From contig NZ_CP009323.1 in the NCBI RefSeq assembly GCF_000959725.1, forward strand, positions 3,658,001 through 3,722,000: 64,000 bases of DNA, in the 5' to 3' direction. This document shows, piece by piece, positions 55,378-64,000 of this stretch; the stretch's first letter is position 1, and each line of letters opens with the position of its first letter. The stretch is from Burkholderia gladioli (GTDB taxonomy: Bacteria > Pseudomonadota > Gammaproteobacteria > Burkholderiales > Burkholderiaceae). The notes under the pieces are model-generated. The model was not told where the DNA came from. It worked only from the letters and a program-made list of their open reading frames with translations, and did not search any database. The position numbers and the translations under genes were made by a program.

Positions 55378-56658
55378 TCAGCCTGCCGCGCGCGCCGCAT
55401 TCGCCTCGATCCCGGCCGCTGCGCCCGGGCGCAGCAGGACGGCCACGGCGAGCACGCTGGCCAGGGCGATCGCTCCCGCCAGCACGAAGGCACTGAAGAA
55501 GGTATGGCTTTCCTGCACCAGGAAACCCGTCACGGCCGGGCCGACGATGCCCGCGCAATTCGCGATCGAATGCACGCAGCCGCCGACGCTGCCGAGCTTC
55601 GGGCCGGGAATGGTGTCCTGGATCAGCGCCCAATAGGTGCTGCCGCTCAGATACAGCGCGAACACGCCGACCGCCATCAGCAGCAGCGCGCCGAGCGTGG
55701 TGGTCACCGCGCCGGCCAGCGCCACGCAGATGCCGGCCGTGCCGAGGCAGACGATCAGCACCCACTTGCGCGCGCGTAGCGCATTGCCGGTGCGCCGGAA
55801 GATCCAGTCCGACAGCAGCCCGCTCAGGCCGTAGCCGATGAAACCGAGCAGCCAGGGCAGCACCGTGGCCAGGCTCATGCTCTTCAGGCTCAGGTGCCGG
55901 TCCATGGTCAGGAAGCTCGGGAACCAGGTGAGGAAGAAGAACAGGATGTAGCTGTAGCCGAAGTAGGAGATCATCGCCGCGAGGATCGCCGGCTGCCGCA
56001 GGTAGGTGCCGAGCCGCTGCACGTCGGCCGGCGTCTCCGGCACGCTGCGATCCGATTCGATCAGCTCGCGCTCCTGCATCGAGACGCGCGGATGCTGCCG
56101 CGGCCGGTCGGTCGCCAGCCGATGCCAGAACAGCAGCCAGACCAGCCCGAAGCAGGCGATGCCGGCGAACGCGACGCGCCATCCGTAGGCGGCGGTCATC
56201 AGCCCGACCACTGGCCCCGCCACCGCGCCGCCCAGCGGCAGCCCGCAGTTGGCGAAGCCGAAGGCGGTGGCCGATTCCCTGTGCGGAAACCAGTTGTTGA
56301 CGATCTTGTTGATGGTGGTGGCCAGCGGCCCCTCGGCCATGCCGAACAGGGTGCGCACCGCCAGCAGCGAGCCGAATCCGCTCGCCAGGCCGGTGGCGCC
56401 GCACAGCAGCGACCACAGCAGGATCGCGCCCGAGAACACGTTCTTGCCGCCCCAGCGGTCGGCCGCCCAGCCGCCGATGAAGTTGAAGGCCGCGTAGCCG
56501 ACGAAGAAGGTCGAGAACACCAGCCCGAGATGCGCCGGCGAGATATGCAGCTCCTGCGCGACGGCGGGCGCCGCGACGGACAGCGCCGAGCGGTCCAGGT
56601 AGTTGATGAAGCCCGCGATGAACAGCAGCAAAACGATACGCCATCGGATCTTGGTCAC
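55378..56658 (-). CDS. MFS transporter, anion:cation symporter type
   Basis: A 426-residue carrier with 12 predicted membrane helices and the ACS-family pattern: INYLDRSALSVAAPAVAQELHISPAHLGLVFSTFFVGYA at the start, GGWAADRWGGK in loop 2-3, and FGMAEGPLATTINKIVNNWFP. Relatives import hexuronates, glucarate, phthalate or similar organic anions. GTG start at 56658 with AAGGAG 7 bases upstream; the adjacent ATG (56660) is out of frame. Between an Ldh2-type dehydrogenase and a hydrolase. Confidence 0.9.
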   Translation of the reverse strand: MTKIRWRIVLLLFIAGFINYLDRSALSVAAPAVAQELHISPAHLGLVFSTFFVGYAAFNFIGGWAADRWGGKNVFSGAILLWSLLCGATGLASGFGSLLAVRTLFGMAEGPLATTINKIVNNWFPHRESATAFGFANCGLPLGGAVAGPVVGLMTAAYGWRVAFAGIACFGLVWLLFWHRLATDRPRQHPRVSMQERELIESDRSVPETPADVQRLGTYLRQPAILAAMISYFGYSYILFFFLTWFPSFLTMDRHLSLKSMSLATVLPWLLGFIGYGLSGLLSDWIFRRTGNALRARKWVLIVCLGTAGICVALAGAVTTTLGALLLMAVGVFALYLSGSTYWALIQDTIPGPKLGSVGGCVHSIANCAGIVGPAVTGFLVQESHTFFSAFVLAGAIALASVLAVAVLLRPGAAAGIEANAARAAG

Positions 56659-56745
56659 ATGCCGCTCCTTAGCTTGTCATGGAGGCGCGGGCCGGGCTCG
56701 ATGCCGGCTGCGCCACCTGTCTCCCCTCGATGTGCCGCGGCCGGC

Positions 56746-57801
56746 TCAGGCCTCGCGGCGGATGCCGGCGGCGGCTTCCAGCATCGCGCGCTGCGCCTCG
56801 CCGATATCGATGCCGTCGCGCATCTGCCGCTCGAGGCGCGCCAGCTCGATCTCGCCGGGCACCACCACCGGCGCGGCCGGGTCGGCCGCCGCCGAGCCGT
56901 GCAGGATCGCCGCGTAGTCGCCCATGCGCTGCGCCAGCCAGTCGCCGCTGCCCAGCATCCGCGTGTCGATCAGGATGAAGAAGTGGCCGAGGTCCTGCGG
57001 CTGGTCGGGCTCGTCCTCCCAGGACTTCACGTGCGTGAGGTAGGCCGCGCCCGACAACAGCCCGGCGAGCAGGTCGACCACCAGCGCCAGGCCGTAGCCC
57101 TTGTGGCCGCCGATCGGCAGCAGGAAGCCGTCGAGCGCCGCCTTCGGGTCGGTGGTCGGGCGGCCTTGCGCGTCGGTGGCCCAGTCGCCGGGGATCGACT
57201 CGCCGCGCTTGAGCGCGTTGCGGATCTTGGCGCGCGCCGCGACGCTGATCGCCATGTCCAGCATGAAGGGGCGGCCGCCCGGATTGGGCACGCCGAAGCC
57301 CACCGGGCTGTTGCCGAGCCGGGCGTCGGTGCCGCCCCAGGGCGCGATGGTGGTGGTGGCATTGCTGCCGATGATGCTGGCGAAACCCTGCTCGGCGGCC
57401 AGGTAGCTGTAGGGCGAGACCGGGCCGAAATGATTGCTGCCGCGCACCAGCACGCAGGCGATGCCCTGTTCGCGCGCCGCCTTCATGCCGAGCTGCAGCG
57501 CGCGATAGCCGACCAGCGGGCCCACGCCGTTGTCGCCGTCGAGCCGGTGCAGCGCCGGGCCGACCTGTTCGGCGCGAATCTCGGGCCGGGCCTTGATGCC
57601 GCCGATGCGCAGGCGCGCGCCATAGGATTCGATGCGGCTGGTGCCGTGGGTGCGCAGCCCGAACAGGTCGGCCAGCACCAGGATGGTGGCGGCCTCGGCG
57701 GCATCGTCGCGCGCCAGGCCGAGCGCGCACAGCGCCTCGATCGTCAGGTCGGTCAGTTCGGCCTTGCCGAGGATGCCGCTGGAAGTGGTGGCTTGGGTCA
57801 T
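56746..57801 (-). CDS. Malate/lactate dehydrogenase-like (Ldh2/YlbC family) oxidoreductase
   Basis: A 351-residue NAD(P)-dependent 2-hydroxyacid dehydrogenase of the Ldh2 family (related to ureidoglycolate and 2,3-diketogulonate enzymes). Catalytic His in LFGLRTHGTSRIESYGARLR near residue 48; VRGSNHFGPVSPYS and PFMLDMAIS are family signatures. Probably oxidises or reduces the acid carried by the MFS gene product. A nested palindrome at 57917-57947 lies in its upstream region, after the LysR gene. Confidence 0.87.
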   Translation of the reverse strand: MTQATTSSGILGKAELTDLTIEALCALGLARDDAAEAATILVLADLFGLRTHGTSRIESYGARLRIGGIKARPEIRAEQVGPALHRLDGDNGVGPLVGYRALQLGMKAAREQGIACVLVRGSNHFGPVSPYSYLAAEQGFASIIGSNATTTIAPWGGTDARLGNSPVGFGVPNPGGRPFMLDMAISVAARAKIRNALKRGESIPGDWATDAQGRPTTDPKAALDGFLLPIGGHKGYGLALVVDLLAGLLSGAAYLTHVKSWEDEPDQPQDLGHFFILIDTRMLGSGDWLAQRMGDYAAILHGSAAADPAAPVVVPGEIELARLERQMRDGIDIGEAQRAMLEAAAGIRREA

Positions 57802-57916
57802 GGAATGCGTCGTCTCCTGGATCTCGAATCGGAATGTCGGGCGGCGCCGCGATGGGCCGCTCCTGTTCCGTTCATGATGTGGCCGAGGCGATTACCGTGA
57901 CAAACGCATTTTTTCG

Positions 57917-57947
57917 TTCGATTGATGCGTGAAACGCGCGAATCGAA
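57917..57947. promoter_or_regulatory. Nested palindrome upstream of the Ldh2-type gene
   Basis: TTCGATT-gat-GCGT-gaa-ACGC-gcg-AATCGAA: outer 7-base and inner 4-base arms are both perfectly symmetrical about one centre. It lies 116 bases before the dehydrogenase start and 32 bases after the LysR stop. The T-N-A type symmetry and location suit a LysR-type regulator binding site. No T-tract follows on the minus strand, so a terminator is less likely. Confidence 0.55.
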
Positions 57948-57978
57948 GCCCGCCGCGCCGGCCCGCGCGGCGCTCGTT

Positions 57979-58905
57979 TCAGGCTGCCTGGCGGGGTTTG
58001 GCGCGGCGACGCGGCGCTTCGCGCGGATGCACCAGCATGTCGAAGAAGTGCTGCGCGGCCACCCCCAGCGGCCGGTTCTTGCGGCGGATCACGCCGAGCG
58101 TGCGAACCACGGCCGGCTCGGTCACCGGCACGCTGACCAGCGCGCGATGACGGTCGCGCGGCAGCGCCAGCCTGGGCACGATGCCGATGCCGAGCCCCGC
58201 CTCGATCATGCTCACCAGCGCCGGCACGTGCTGCACCTCGCAGAACCAGTTGGGCTGGCGCACCGAGCTGGCCAGGGCGTGGTCGATCAGGGTGCGGTTG
58301 CCGCTGCCTTGCGCGAGCAGCATGTAGTCCGGCTGCTCGGCCAGCTCGGCCCAGCTCACCGAACGCTTGCGCGCCAGCGGATGATCGCGCTGGCAGGCCA
58401 GCACGAACGGGTCCTGCAGGATCGGCGTGAACTCGATATCGGGCTCCTGGGTGCCGATGTAGGTGAGCCCGAAATCGGCCTCGCCGCGCGCCACCGAGAG
58501 AAACACCACCGAGGAGTTCTCGTCGATCAGCCGCACGCGGATGCCGGGGTAGGCGTGGTGATAGCGCTTGACCGTGTCGGGCAGGAAGAAGCTGACCGCG
58601 GACGGCACGCAGGCGATGGTGATCAGGCCGGTCAGGCGCCGCCCCAGGTCCTCCATGCCGAACAGCGAGCTCTCGAGCTCGGTCAGCACGTTGCGCGCCT
58701 TGTCGATGAAGGCGCGCCCCGCCACGGTCAGCTCCATCCGGCGCGTGGTGCGCTCGAACAGCTTCACGCCGAGCGCCGATTCGAGCTTCTCGACGCGCCG
58801 CGACAGGGCGGAAGGCGAGAGGTGCAGCGAATCGGCCGCGGCGCGGAAGCTGCCGAAATCGGCGGAGGCGACGAAGGCGCGGAGGTCGGAGAGGTCGAAG
58901 TTCAT
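57979..58905 (-). CDS. LysR-family transcriptional regulator
   Basis: A 308-residue regulator: N-terminal HTH (FVASADFGSFRAAADSLHLSPSALSRRVEKLESALGVKLFERTTRRMELT) and a periplasmic-binding-like effector domain (ITIACVPSAVSFFLPDTVKRY; GLGIGIVPRLALP). It lies upstream of, and in the same direction as, the Ldh2/MFS/hydrolase group, unlike the usual divergent arrangement, and the palindrome before the dehydrogenase gene is its probable target. Confidence 0.9.
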   Translation of the reverse strand: MNFDLSDLRAFVASADFGSFRAAADSLHLSPSALSRRVEKLESALGVKLFERTTRRMELTVAGRAFIDKARNVLTELESSLFGMEDLGRRLTGLITIACVPSAVSFFLPDTVKRYHHAYPGIRVRLIDENSSVVFLSVARGEADFGLTYIGTQEPDIEFTPILQDPFVLACQRDHPLARKRSVSWAELAEQPDYMLLAQGSGNRTLIDHALASSVRQPNWFCEVQHVPALVSMIEAGLGIGIVPRLALPRDRHRALVSVPVTEPAVVRTLGVIRRKNRPLGVAAQHFFDMLVHPREAPRRRAKPRQAA

Positions 58906-58984
58906 GGATGGGGCAGGCTGGGATCACGACGCGGCGCGCGCAGGGCGGGCGCGCCGGTTTCCCGTGCGCCGCGATCGCGCCGTC

Positions 58985-59845
58985 TCAGGCTTCCTTCGGC
59001 GAGGGGCTCGCGTGCAGCGCGGCCTTGGCGCGCCGGAGCTTCTCCAGCATCACCGAATCCTGGCGCAGCGACACGCCGATCGAGATCGCGTCGATCACGC
59101 ACAGCTGCACGATCCGCGACACGCCCGGCGTGTTCGGGTCGACCGTGCCGGGCATGTGCAGGATCACCGGGATGTCGACCAGCGCGACCAGCGGGGCGCC
59201 CGCATTGGTGAGGGCGATGGTGGTGGCGCCGCGCTTGCGGGCGATCTTGATGCTGTCGTTGACTTCGGGGCTGCGCCCCGCATGCGAGATCGCGAACACC
59301 ACGTCGCCCGGCTCGGCCAGCCCCGCGTGCAGGCGCTGCAGATGGCCGTCGGCGAAGGCGCTGGTCGGGATGTCCAGGCGCAGGAAGCGCAGCATGGCGT
59401 CCTGGATCGCCAGCCCGGAACCCGAGCCCACGCCGAGGAAGATCAGCCGCCGCGCGCTGGAGATGGCCCGGATCGCGGCCTCCAGCTCGACGGTCTGGAT
59501 CGTGTCGCAGGCCTGCTGGATGCCCGAGATGGTGGTGTGGAAGATCTTCTCGACCAGGGTGGCGGTGGTGTCGTCGCGCTCGATCGAGGCCTGCGAATAG
59601 GACAGACCGCCCGACAGGCTCTGCGCCAGCTTCACCTTGAAATCGCGCAGCCCGTCGGTGCCGACCGCGCGGCAGAAGCGCGTGACCGACGGCTCCGATA
59701 CGTTGGCGCGCTGGGCCAATTCCGTGATGCTGGCATGCAGCGCGAAATCGACATCGTCCAGCACCAGCTCGGCGACCTTTTGCTCGGCCGGGCGCAGCTC
59801 GCCGAGCAGTTTGCGGATGTGCGGAATCAGGTTGAGTTGTGACAC
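58985..59845 (-). CDS. RpiR/HexR-type transcriptional regulator
   Basis: A 286-residue regulator: N-terminal RpiR HTH (ELRPAEQKVAELVLDDVDFALHASITELAQRANVSEPSVTRFCRAVGTDGLRDFKVKLAQSL) and a C-terminal SIS domain (ISSARRLIFLGVGSGSGLAIQDAMLRFLRLDIP...VFAISHAGRSPEVNDSIKIA), which binds phosphosugars. The HTH segment closely follows the HexR pattern. It may control central sugar metabolism or the alpha-galactosidase/ABC transporter genes upstream; no operator was identified. Confidence 0.9.
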   Translation of the reverse strand: MSQLNLIPHIRKLLGELRPAEQKVAELVLDDVDFALHASITELAQRANVSEPSVTRFCRAVGTDGLRDFKVKLAQSLSGGLSYSQASIERDDTTATLVEKIFHTTISGIQQACDTIQTVELEAAIRAISSARRLIFLGVGSGSGLAIQDAMLRFLRLDIPTSAFADGHLQRLHAGLAEPGDVVFAISHAGRSPEVNDSIKIARKRGATTIALTNAGAPLVALVDIPVILHMPGTVDPNTPGVSRIVQLCVIDAISIGVSLRQDSVMLEKLRRAKAALHASPSPKEA

Positions 59846-60061
59846 GGTGTTCGCTGGGCGCGGTTCGTTACGGAACGGCGGGAAGCGGCGGGCCCGAGGT
59901 GAGGATCGAGCCGCCCGCCGCCTTGCGCATCGAACCGATGGATGGGCTGAAGCGGCAATTCTAAACCCAGTTCAAGTCCCGGCCCGCTGCCTGCTCCACC
60001 GGGCGGCGGCGGGCAGGCCGCCGGGCCGGTAGCGGGTCGAAACCATGGCTGGGCTGCCGGG

Positions 60062-61918
60062 CTAGTCGTTCAGGACATCGGCATGCGGCGCGGCCCAGAC
60101 CTGGTTGACCTGGTTGGCGGTGCAGGCATACAGGTCGAGCGGCGTGCCGGGTTTGCCGAGCGTGCCGTCCACCACGCCGCGATAGATGTCGAGGCAGGTC
60201 CCGTCGGCGGCCGCCGCGAGCTGGCCATTGCGCCGGTAGCTGAATTGCTGCTTCGTGTCCTGCGCATTGCAACTGGCGAGCGTGGCCCACTGGCCGGCGG
60301 CGGCGCCGAGCGTGGCGCCGGGCGCCGTCGAGCTCAGGCACAGACCGGTGCCCGCCAGCTCCACGGTGCGATCGGCCTTGCGGCTCCAGCGCTGCTTCGG
60401 TCCCGCGTCGCAGTTGGCGAGGGCAAGCGCCGCGCCGGGCGCCGCGCTGCCGGCGGCGATGCACAACGGCGTCGCGCCCCAGTCGCCGACCGTCTCGATC
60501 TCGCCGGTCGGCGCCCAGCCGCCGCATGTGCCGCTCAGTTTCAGCATCGCGTTGTCATGGGCGCCGATCGTCAGGGGCACCTGCGCGGCGAGCTGCGAGC
60601 CAGAATGCGCCCACAGATCGCGCACCACCAGCGTGCAGGGCGTGCCGTCCGCGCCGTTGCGGTAGCCCAGGTTCGCGAACGACAGCGTCGGGCTGGCCGA
60701 CGCGGCGCCCTTGTTGAGCACCACCACGGCCAGCGCATGGTCGGCGAGCGGTTTCGCTACCACCTCGATGCCGGCGCTGCTCGAGGGATCGTCGCGCGAG
60801 ACGCGGTACCCACCGATGCCGAGCCGGTCCTGGTCGACCGCGACGACGTCGGCGTTGTTCAGCGTGGCGAGCGACTGCTGCCAGCGGGGATCGGCCGGAT
60901 TGGCCGCGAACTTGCGAACGTCGGTGCTGAGGATGAGCGGCGCGGCCATCGCCGACCAGAGCGCCATCTGGCTGCGCTCCTCGGCCGGCGTGAGCCCGTT
61001 GTCGCCGATCAGGAGCTGGTCGGGATCGTTCCAGTTGCCCGGCGACACGTAGCGCGACAGCGCGATCGTCTCGTTGTAGCTCTGATAGACGCCTTCCTGG
61101 TAGGCATTGGCGTTGTAGTAGTCCCATGGATCGCTGGCCGCCTGGCCGCTCGCGGTCGTCGAAGTGGTCCGGATGTCCGGGCCGGTGCGCCACATCTGGC
61201 CGAGCGGCCGCACCCAGTCCAGCGTGGCGTACTTGGCGGACCCGGTGGGCCCGTAGCCGGCCGGCGCGGATTCGTTGAACAGGATCTTGCGCGCCGAACC
61301 GGCGCTGGCCTGGCCCAGCGCATCGGCCATCTGCTTGAAGAGCTGCTGCGGCGTGGCATTGTCGACCGCGCCGCAATTGTCGAGCTTTAGGGCATCCACG
61401 CCCCAGGCCACGTAGGTCTGCGCGTCCTGCAGCTGATGGCCCTGTTCGCCGGCCGCCACGCCCTGGCAGGTCTTCGCGCCGGAGGTGTTGTACAGGGCGG
61501 CCAGCATGCCCTTGGCATGGACCGCGCTCGCGTAGGCGCCCAGGTCGGAATCGAAGCCGGGCTGCTGGGAGCCGCCCCAGCGCGCGGCGCCCTGGATCTG
61601 CCCGCTGCCGCTGCGCGACATCCAGCAGTCGTCGACCCACAGCAGGGTATAGCCCGACGCGACCAGCCCCGTCGCGCGCATCGCCTCGGCCTGGTCGAGC
61701 ATGAAATGCTGGAACGAATAATTGGCGCGCGCGCTGCCGTCGATGGGTGCCTGGGCCGTGCACTGGAAGCGGGCCCAGTTGTTGAAGCCCATCGGCGGGG
61801 TCGCCGCCAGCGGCGTGCTGGTATTGGCGGCCACGGTATCGGCATGGGCCGGCAGGTTCAGGCAGAGCGGCAGGGCGAGCAGCGCGCTCGATGCGAGGCG
61901 CGGGAAGCGGGTACGCAT
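60062..61918 (-). CDS. Secreted GH27 alpha-galactosidase with ricin-type lectin domain
   Basis: A 618-residue exported enzyme: signal peptide to LPAHA-D (residue 27), GH27 barrel with PPMGFNNWARFQC, LLWVDDCWM, the nucleophile Asp180 in ALKLDNCG and the acid/base region WRTGPDIRTT/NWNDPDQLLIGD, then a beta domain, then a ricin-B/CBM13-like C-terminus (LCIAAGS, QRWSR, CLDIYRG, NQVW). It removes terminal alpha-galactose from oligo- or polysaccharides. GAGGAG precedes ATG 61918. It lies 200 bases downstream of a sugar ABC transporter ATPase, so the released sugar is probably imported. Confidence 0.92.
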   Translation of the reverse strand: MRTRFPRLASSALLALPLCLNLPAHADTVAANTSTPLAATPPMGFNNWARFQCTAQAPIDGSARANYSFQHFMLDQAEAMRATGLVASGYTLLWVDDCWMSRSGSGQIQGAARWGGSQQPGFDSDLGAYASAVHAKGMLAALYNTSGAKTCQGVAAGEQGHQLQDAQTYVAWGVDALKLDNCGAVDNATPQQLFKQMADALGQASAGSARKILFNESAPAGYGPTGSAKYATLDWVRPLGQMWRTGPDIRTTSTTASGQAASDPWDYYNANAYQEGVYQSYNETIALSRYVSPGNWNDPDQLLIGDNGLTPAEERSQMALWSAMAAPLILSTDVRKFAANPADPRWQQSLATLNNADVVAVDQDRLGIGGYRVSRDDPSSSAGIEVVAKPLADHALAVVVLNKGAASASPTLSFANLGYRNGADGTPCTLVVRDLWAHSGSQLAAQVPLTIGAHDNAMLKLSGTCGGWAPTGEIETVGDWGATPLCIAAGSAAPGAALALANCDAGPKQRWSRKADRTVELAGTGLCLSSTAPGATLGAAAGQWATLASCNAQDTKQQFSYRRNGQLAAAADGTCLDIYRGVVDGTLGKPGTPLDLYACTANQVNQVWAAPHADVLND

Positions 61919-62079
61919 GCGATTCTCCTCGGGAACGGAGCGAGGCCGGCGCCAGGATTGGCCGTCACGCGCTCCGGTTGCACAGCGGAACGAAGGGGCA
62001 AGCTGTTGCCGAATTGCGGCTTCCCCCGGGATGGATGTGGATTCCTAATCAATCAATGCCGAAGCGGGATCCATGCTCC

Positions 62080-62117
62080 GGGTCGGGCCGCCGCCTGGAA
62101 ATCGGCGGCCCGAACCC
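62080..62117 (-). terminator. Strong hairpin right after the ABC ATPase gene
   Basis: Arms GGGTCGGGCCGCCG (62080-62093) and CGGCGGCCCGAACCC (62103-62117) pair over 14 bases with a one-base bulge, directly after the ABC gene stop on the minus strand. No T-tract; may attenuate rather than end transcription toward the alpha-galactosidase gene. Confidence 0.45.
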
Positions 62118-62118
62118 G

Positions 62119-63195
<1,077 letters not shown>

Positions 63196-63230
63196 GTCTT
63201 TTCCTTTCGAGCCCTGGCCCGGGTGGGGTG

Positions 63231-63986
63231 TCAGAACGATTCGAGCGTGAGTTCGGCCGCCATCAGCCGGTTGCCGGCGAGCAGGCCGCCGTCGACCGGC
63301 AGCATCACGCCGGTGATCATCCTCGCCTGCTCCGAGGCGAGGAACAGCACGGCATCGGCGACGTCGTCCGGGTTCGGGAAGTCGCCCAGCGGATACCACT
63401 TGCGCAGCTTCTCGAGCACGGCCGGATCCTTGGCGATGCGCGCCTCCCAGGCCTGCGTCTTGACGGTGCCCGGGCAGACGATATTGGCGCGGATGCCGAA
63501 CTGGCCGAACTCGGTCGCGAGCGCCCGGGTATAGCTGACGAGCCCGGCCTTCGCCGCGCTGTAGGCGGGGTGCCCGAGGCTGGTGGCGCCGTTCACGGAG
63601 CCGATCACCACGATGTTGCCGCGCCGGCGCTCGATCATCGAGGCGCGCACGGCTTCCACCGAGTAGTAGGTGCCGTTCAGGTTGAGGTCGATATCGCGGC
63701 GCCAGTCGGCATCGCGCGTGCTGGCGAGCGAGCCGGCGACGGCCGCTCCCGCGTTGGCGACCAGGATCCCGACCGGGCCCGCCTCGCGCACCGCCGCGTC
63801 GACGGCGGCACGCACGGCTTCGCCGTCGGTGAGATCGGCGACCACCGGGCGCACGCCGGGGAGGGCGGCCAGCGCGGCGCCATCGCGATCGAGCGCGAGC
63901 ACGGTATCGCCTTGCTCGACGAAGCGGCGACACAGCACGCGACCGATTCCGCCGCAGGCGCCGGTGACCAGAACGACATGATTCAT
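63231..63986 (-). CDS. SDR-family oxidoreductase
   Basis: A 251-residue classical short-chain dehydrogenase: VLVTGACGGIGRVLCRRF (glycine-rich NAD(P) motif), ANAGA near residue 83, catalytic Ser in VIGSVNGATSLGH, YSAAK (Tyr/Lys) near residue 154, and CPGTVKTQAW. GGAG precedes the ATG 63986 at the window edge. It is 35 bases upstream of the ABC ATPase in one operon and may oxidise the imported sugar, for example galactose or a sugar alcohol (inference). Confidence 0.9.
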   Translation of the reverse strand: MNHVVLVTGACGGIGRVLCRRFVEQGDTVLALDRDGAALAALPGVRPVVADLTDGEAVRAAVDAAVREAGPVGILVANAGAAVAGSLASTRDADWRRDIDLNLNGTYYSVEAVRASMIERRRGNIVVIGSVNGATSLGHPAYSAAKAGLVSYTRALATEFGQFGIRANIVCPGTVKTQAWEARIAKDPAVLEKLRKWYPLGDFPNPDDVADAVLFLASEQARMITGVMLPVDGGLLAGNRLMAAELTLESF

Positions 63987-64000
63987 GGGATTGTTTCTCC

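Noticed and set aside
59866..59877. CGTTACGGAACG upstream of the RpiR-type gene as an EPS element
   Set aside because: Not palindromic at the centre, single copy, and adjacent to an unrelated gene.

Overview
The window looks like a chromosomal segment of a Burkholderia sensu stricto species. Reading frames are very GC-rich with GC-ending codons, there is a Burkholderia-type outer-membrane porin, and the gene families present (FAAL/desaturase locus, Wzx/Wzy exopolysaccharide locus, SigF/NrsF module) suit that genus. Genus is inferred from gene content; species cannot be assigned. No tRNA, rRNA, CRISPR array, integrase or recognisable transposase was seen.

Layout. 1-3.9 kb: minus-strand lipid operon (fatty acyl-AMP ligase, two acyl desaturases, start of a fourth gene). 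4.9-11.1 kb: secreted thioredoxin-fold protein, TonB-dependent receptor, YncE-like beta-propeller. 11.2-32.4 kb: a large exopolysaccharide (EPS) region with a YjbH-like outer-membrane protein and lipoprotein, a phosphoglycosyl transferase, Wza/Wzb/Wzc, six glycosyltransferases, Wzy-like polymerase, Wzx-like flippase and a secreted GH16 glycanase. 32.5-38.4 kb: redox and amino-acid related genes (stand-alone AhpF N-terminal domain, GST, BKACE-type enzyme with inserted domain, gamma-carbonic anhydrase, M14-like deacylase). 37.6-40.9 kb: ECF sigma factor divergent from a ClpP-like protease, then an AAA ATPase in a lower-GC island closed by long inverted repeats. 41.2-50.1 kb: porin, secreted protein of unknown family, PadR-controlled unsaturated fatty-acid operon (fadH, SnoaL-like, enoyl-CoA hydratase), DoxX-SigF-NrsF. 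50.4-64 kb: glycogen synthase, dipeptidase E, VOC protein, then minus-strand catabolic genes (binding protein, hydrolase, MFS, Ldh2-type dehydrogenase, LysR; RpiR; GH27 alpha-galactosidase; sugar ABC ATPase; SDR).

Main result. The EPS region carries three copies of a paired palindromic element (core GTTACGTAAC, two copies facing each other, about 23-27 bp apart) at 11202-11233, 14967-15007 and 23836-23879. Each lies 107-153 bp from a sigma-54 type -24/-12 promoter (11347-11362, 15128-15143, 23987-24002 on plus; 23667-23682 on minus). This is the architecture of enhancer-binding-protein control. It links the YjbH/lipoprotein pair, the export operon and two divergent glycosyltransferase transcripts in one predicted regulon. 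The activator is not in the window; a c-di-GMP-responsive sigma-54 activator of the BerB type known from B. cenocepacia is a candidate by analogy only.

Other points of note: the inverted-repeat-bounded AAA ATPase island, a BKACE enzyme with about 150 extra residues inserted near its N-terminus, two operators placed on the fadH promoter, and a nested palindrome upstream of the Ldh2-type gene.
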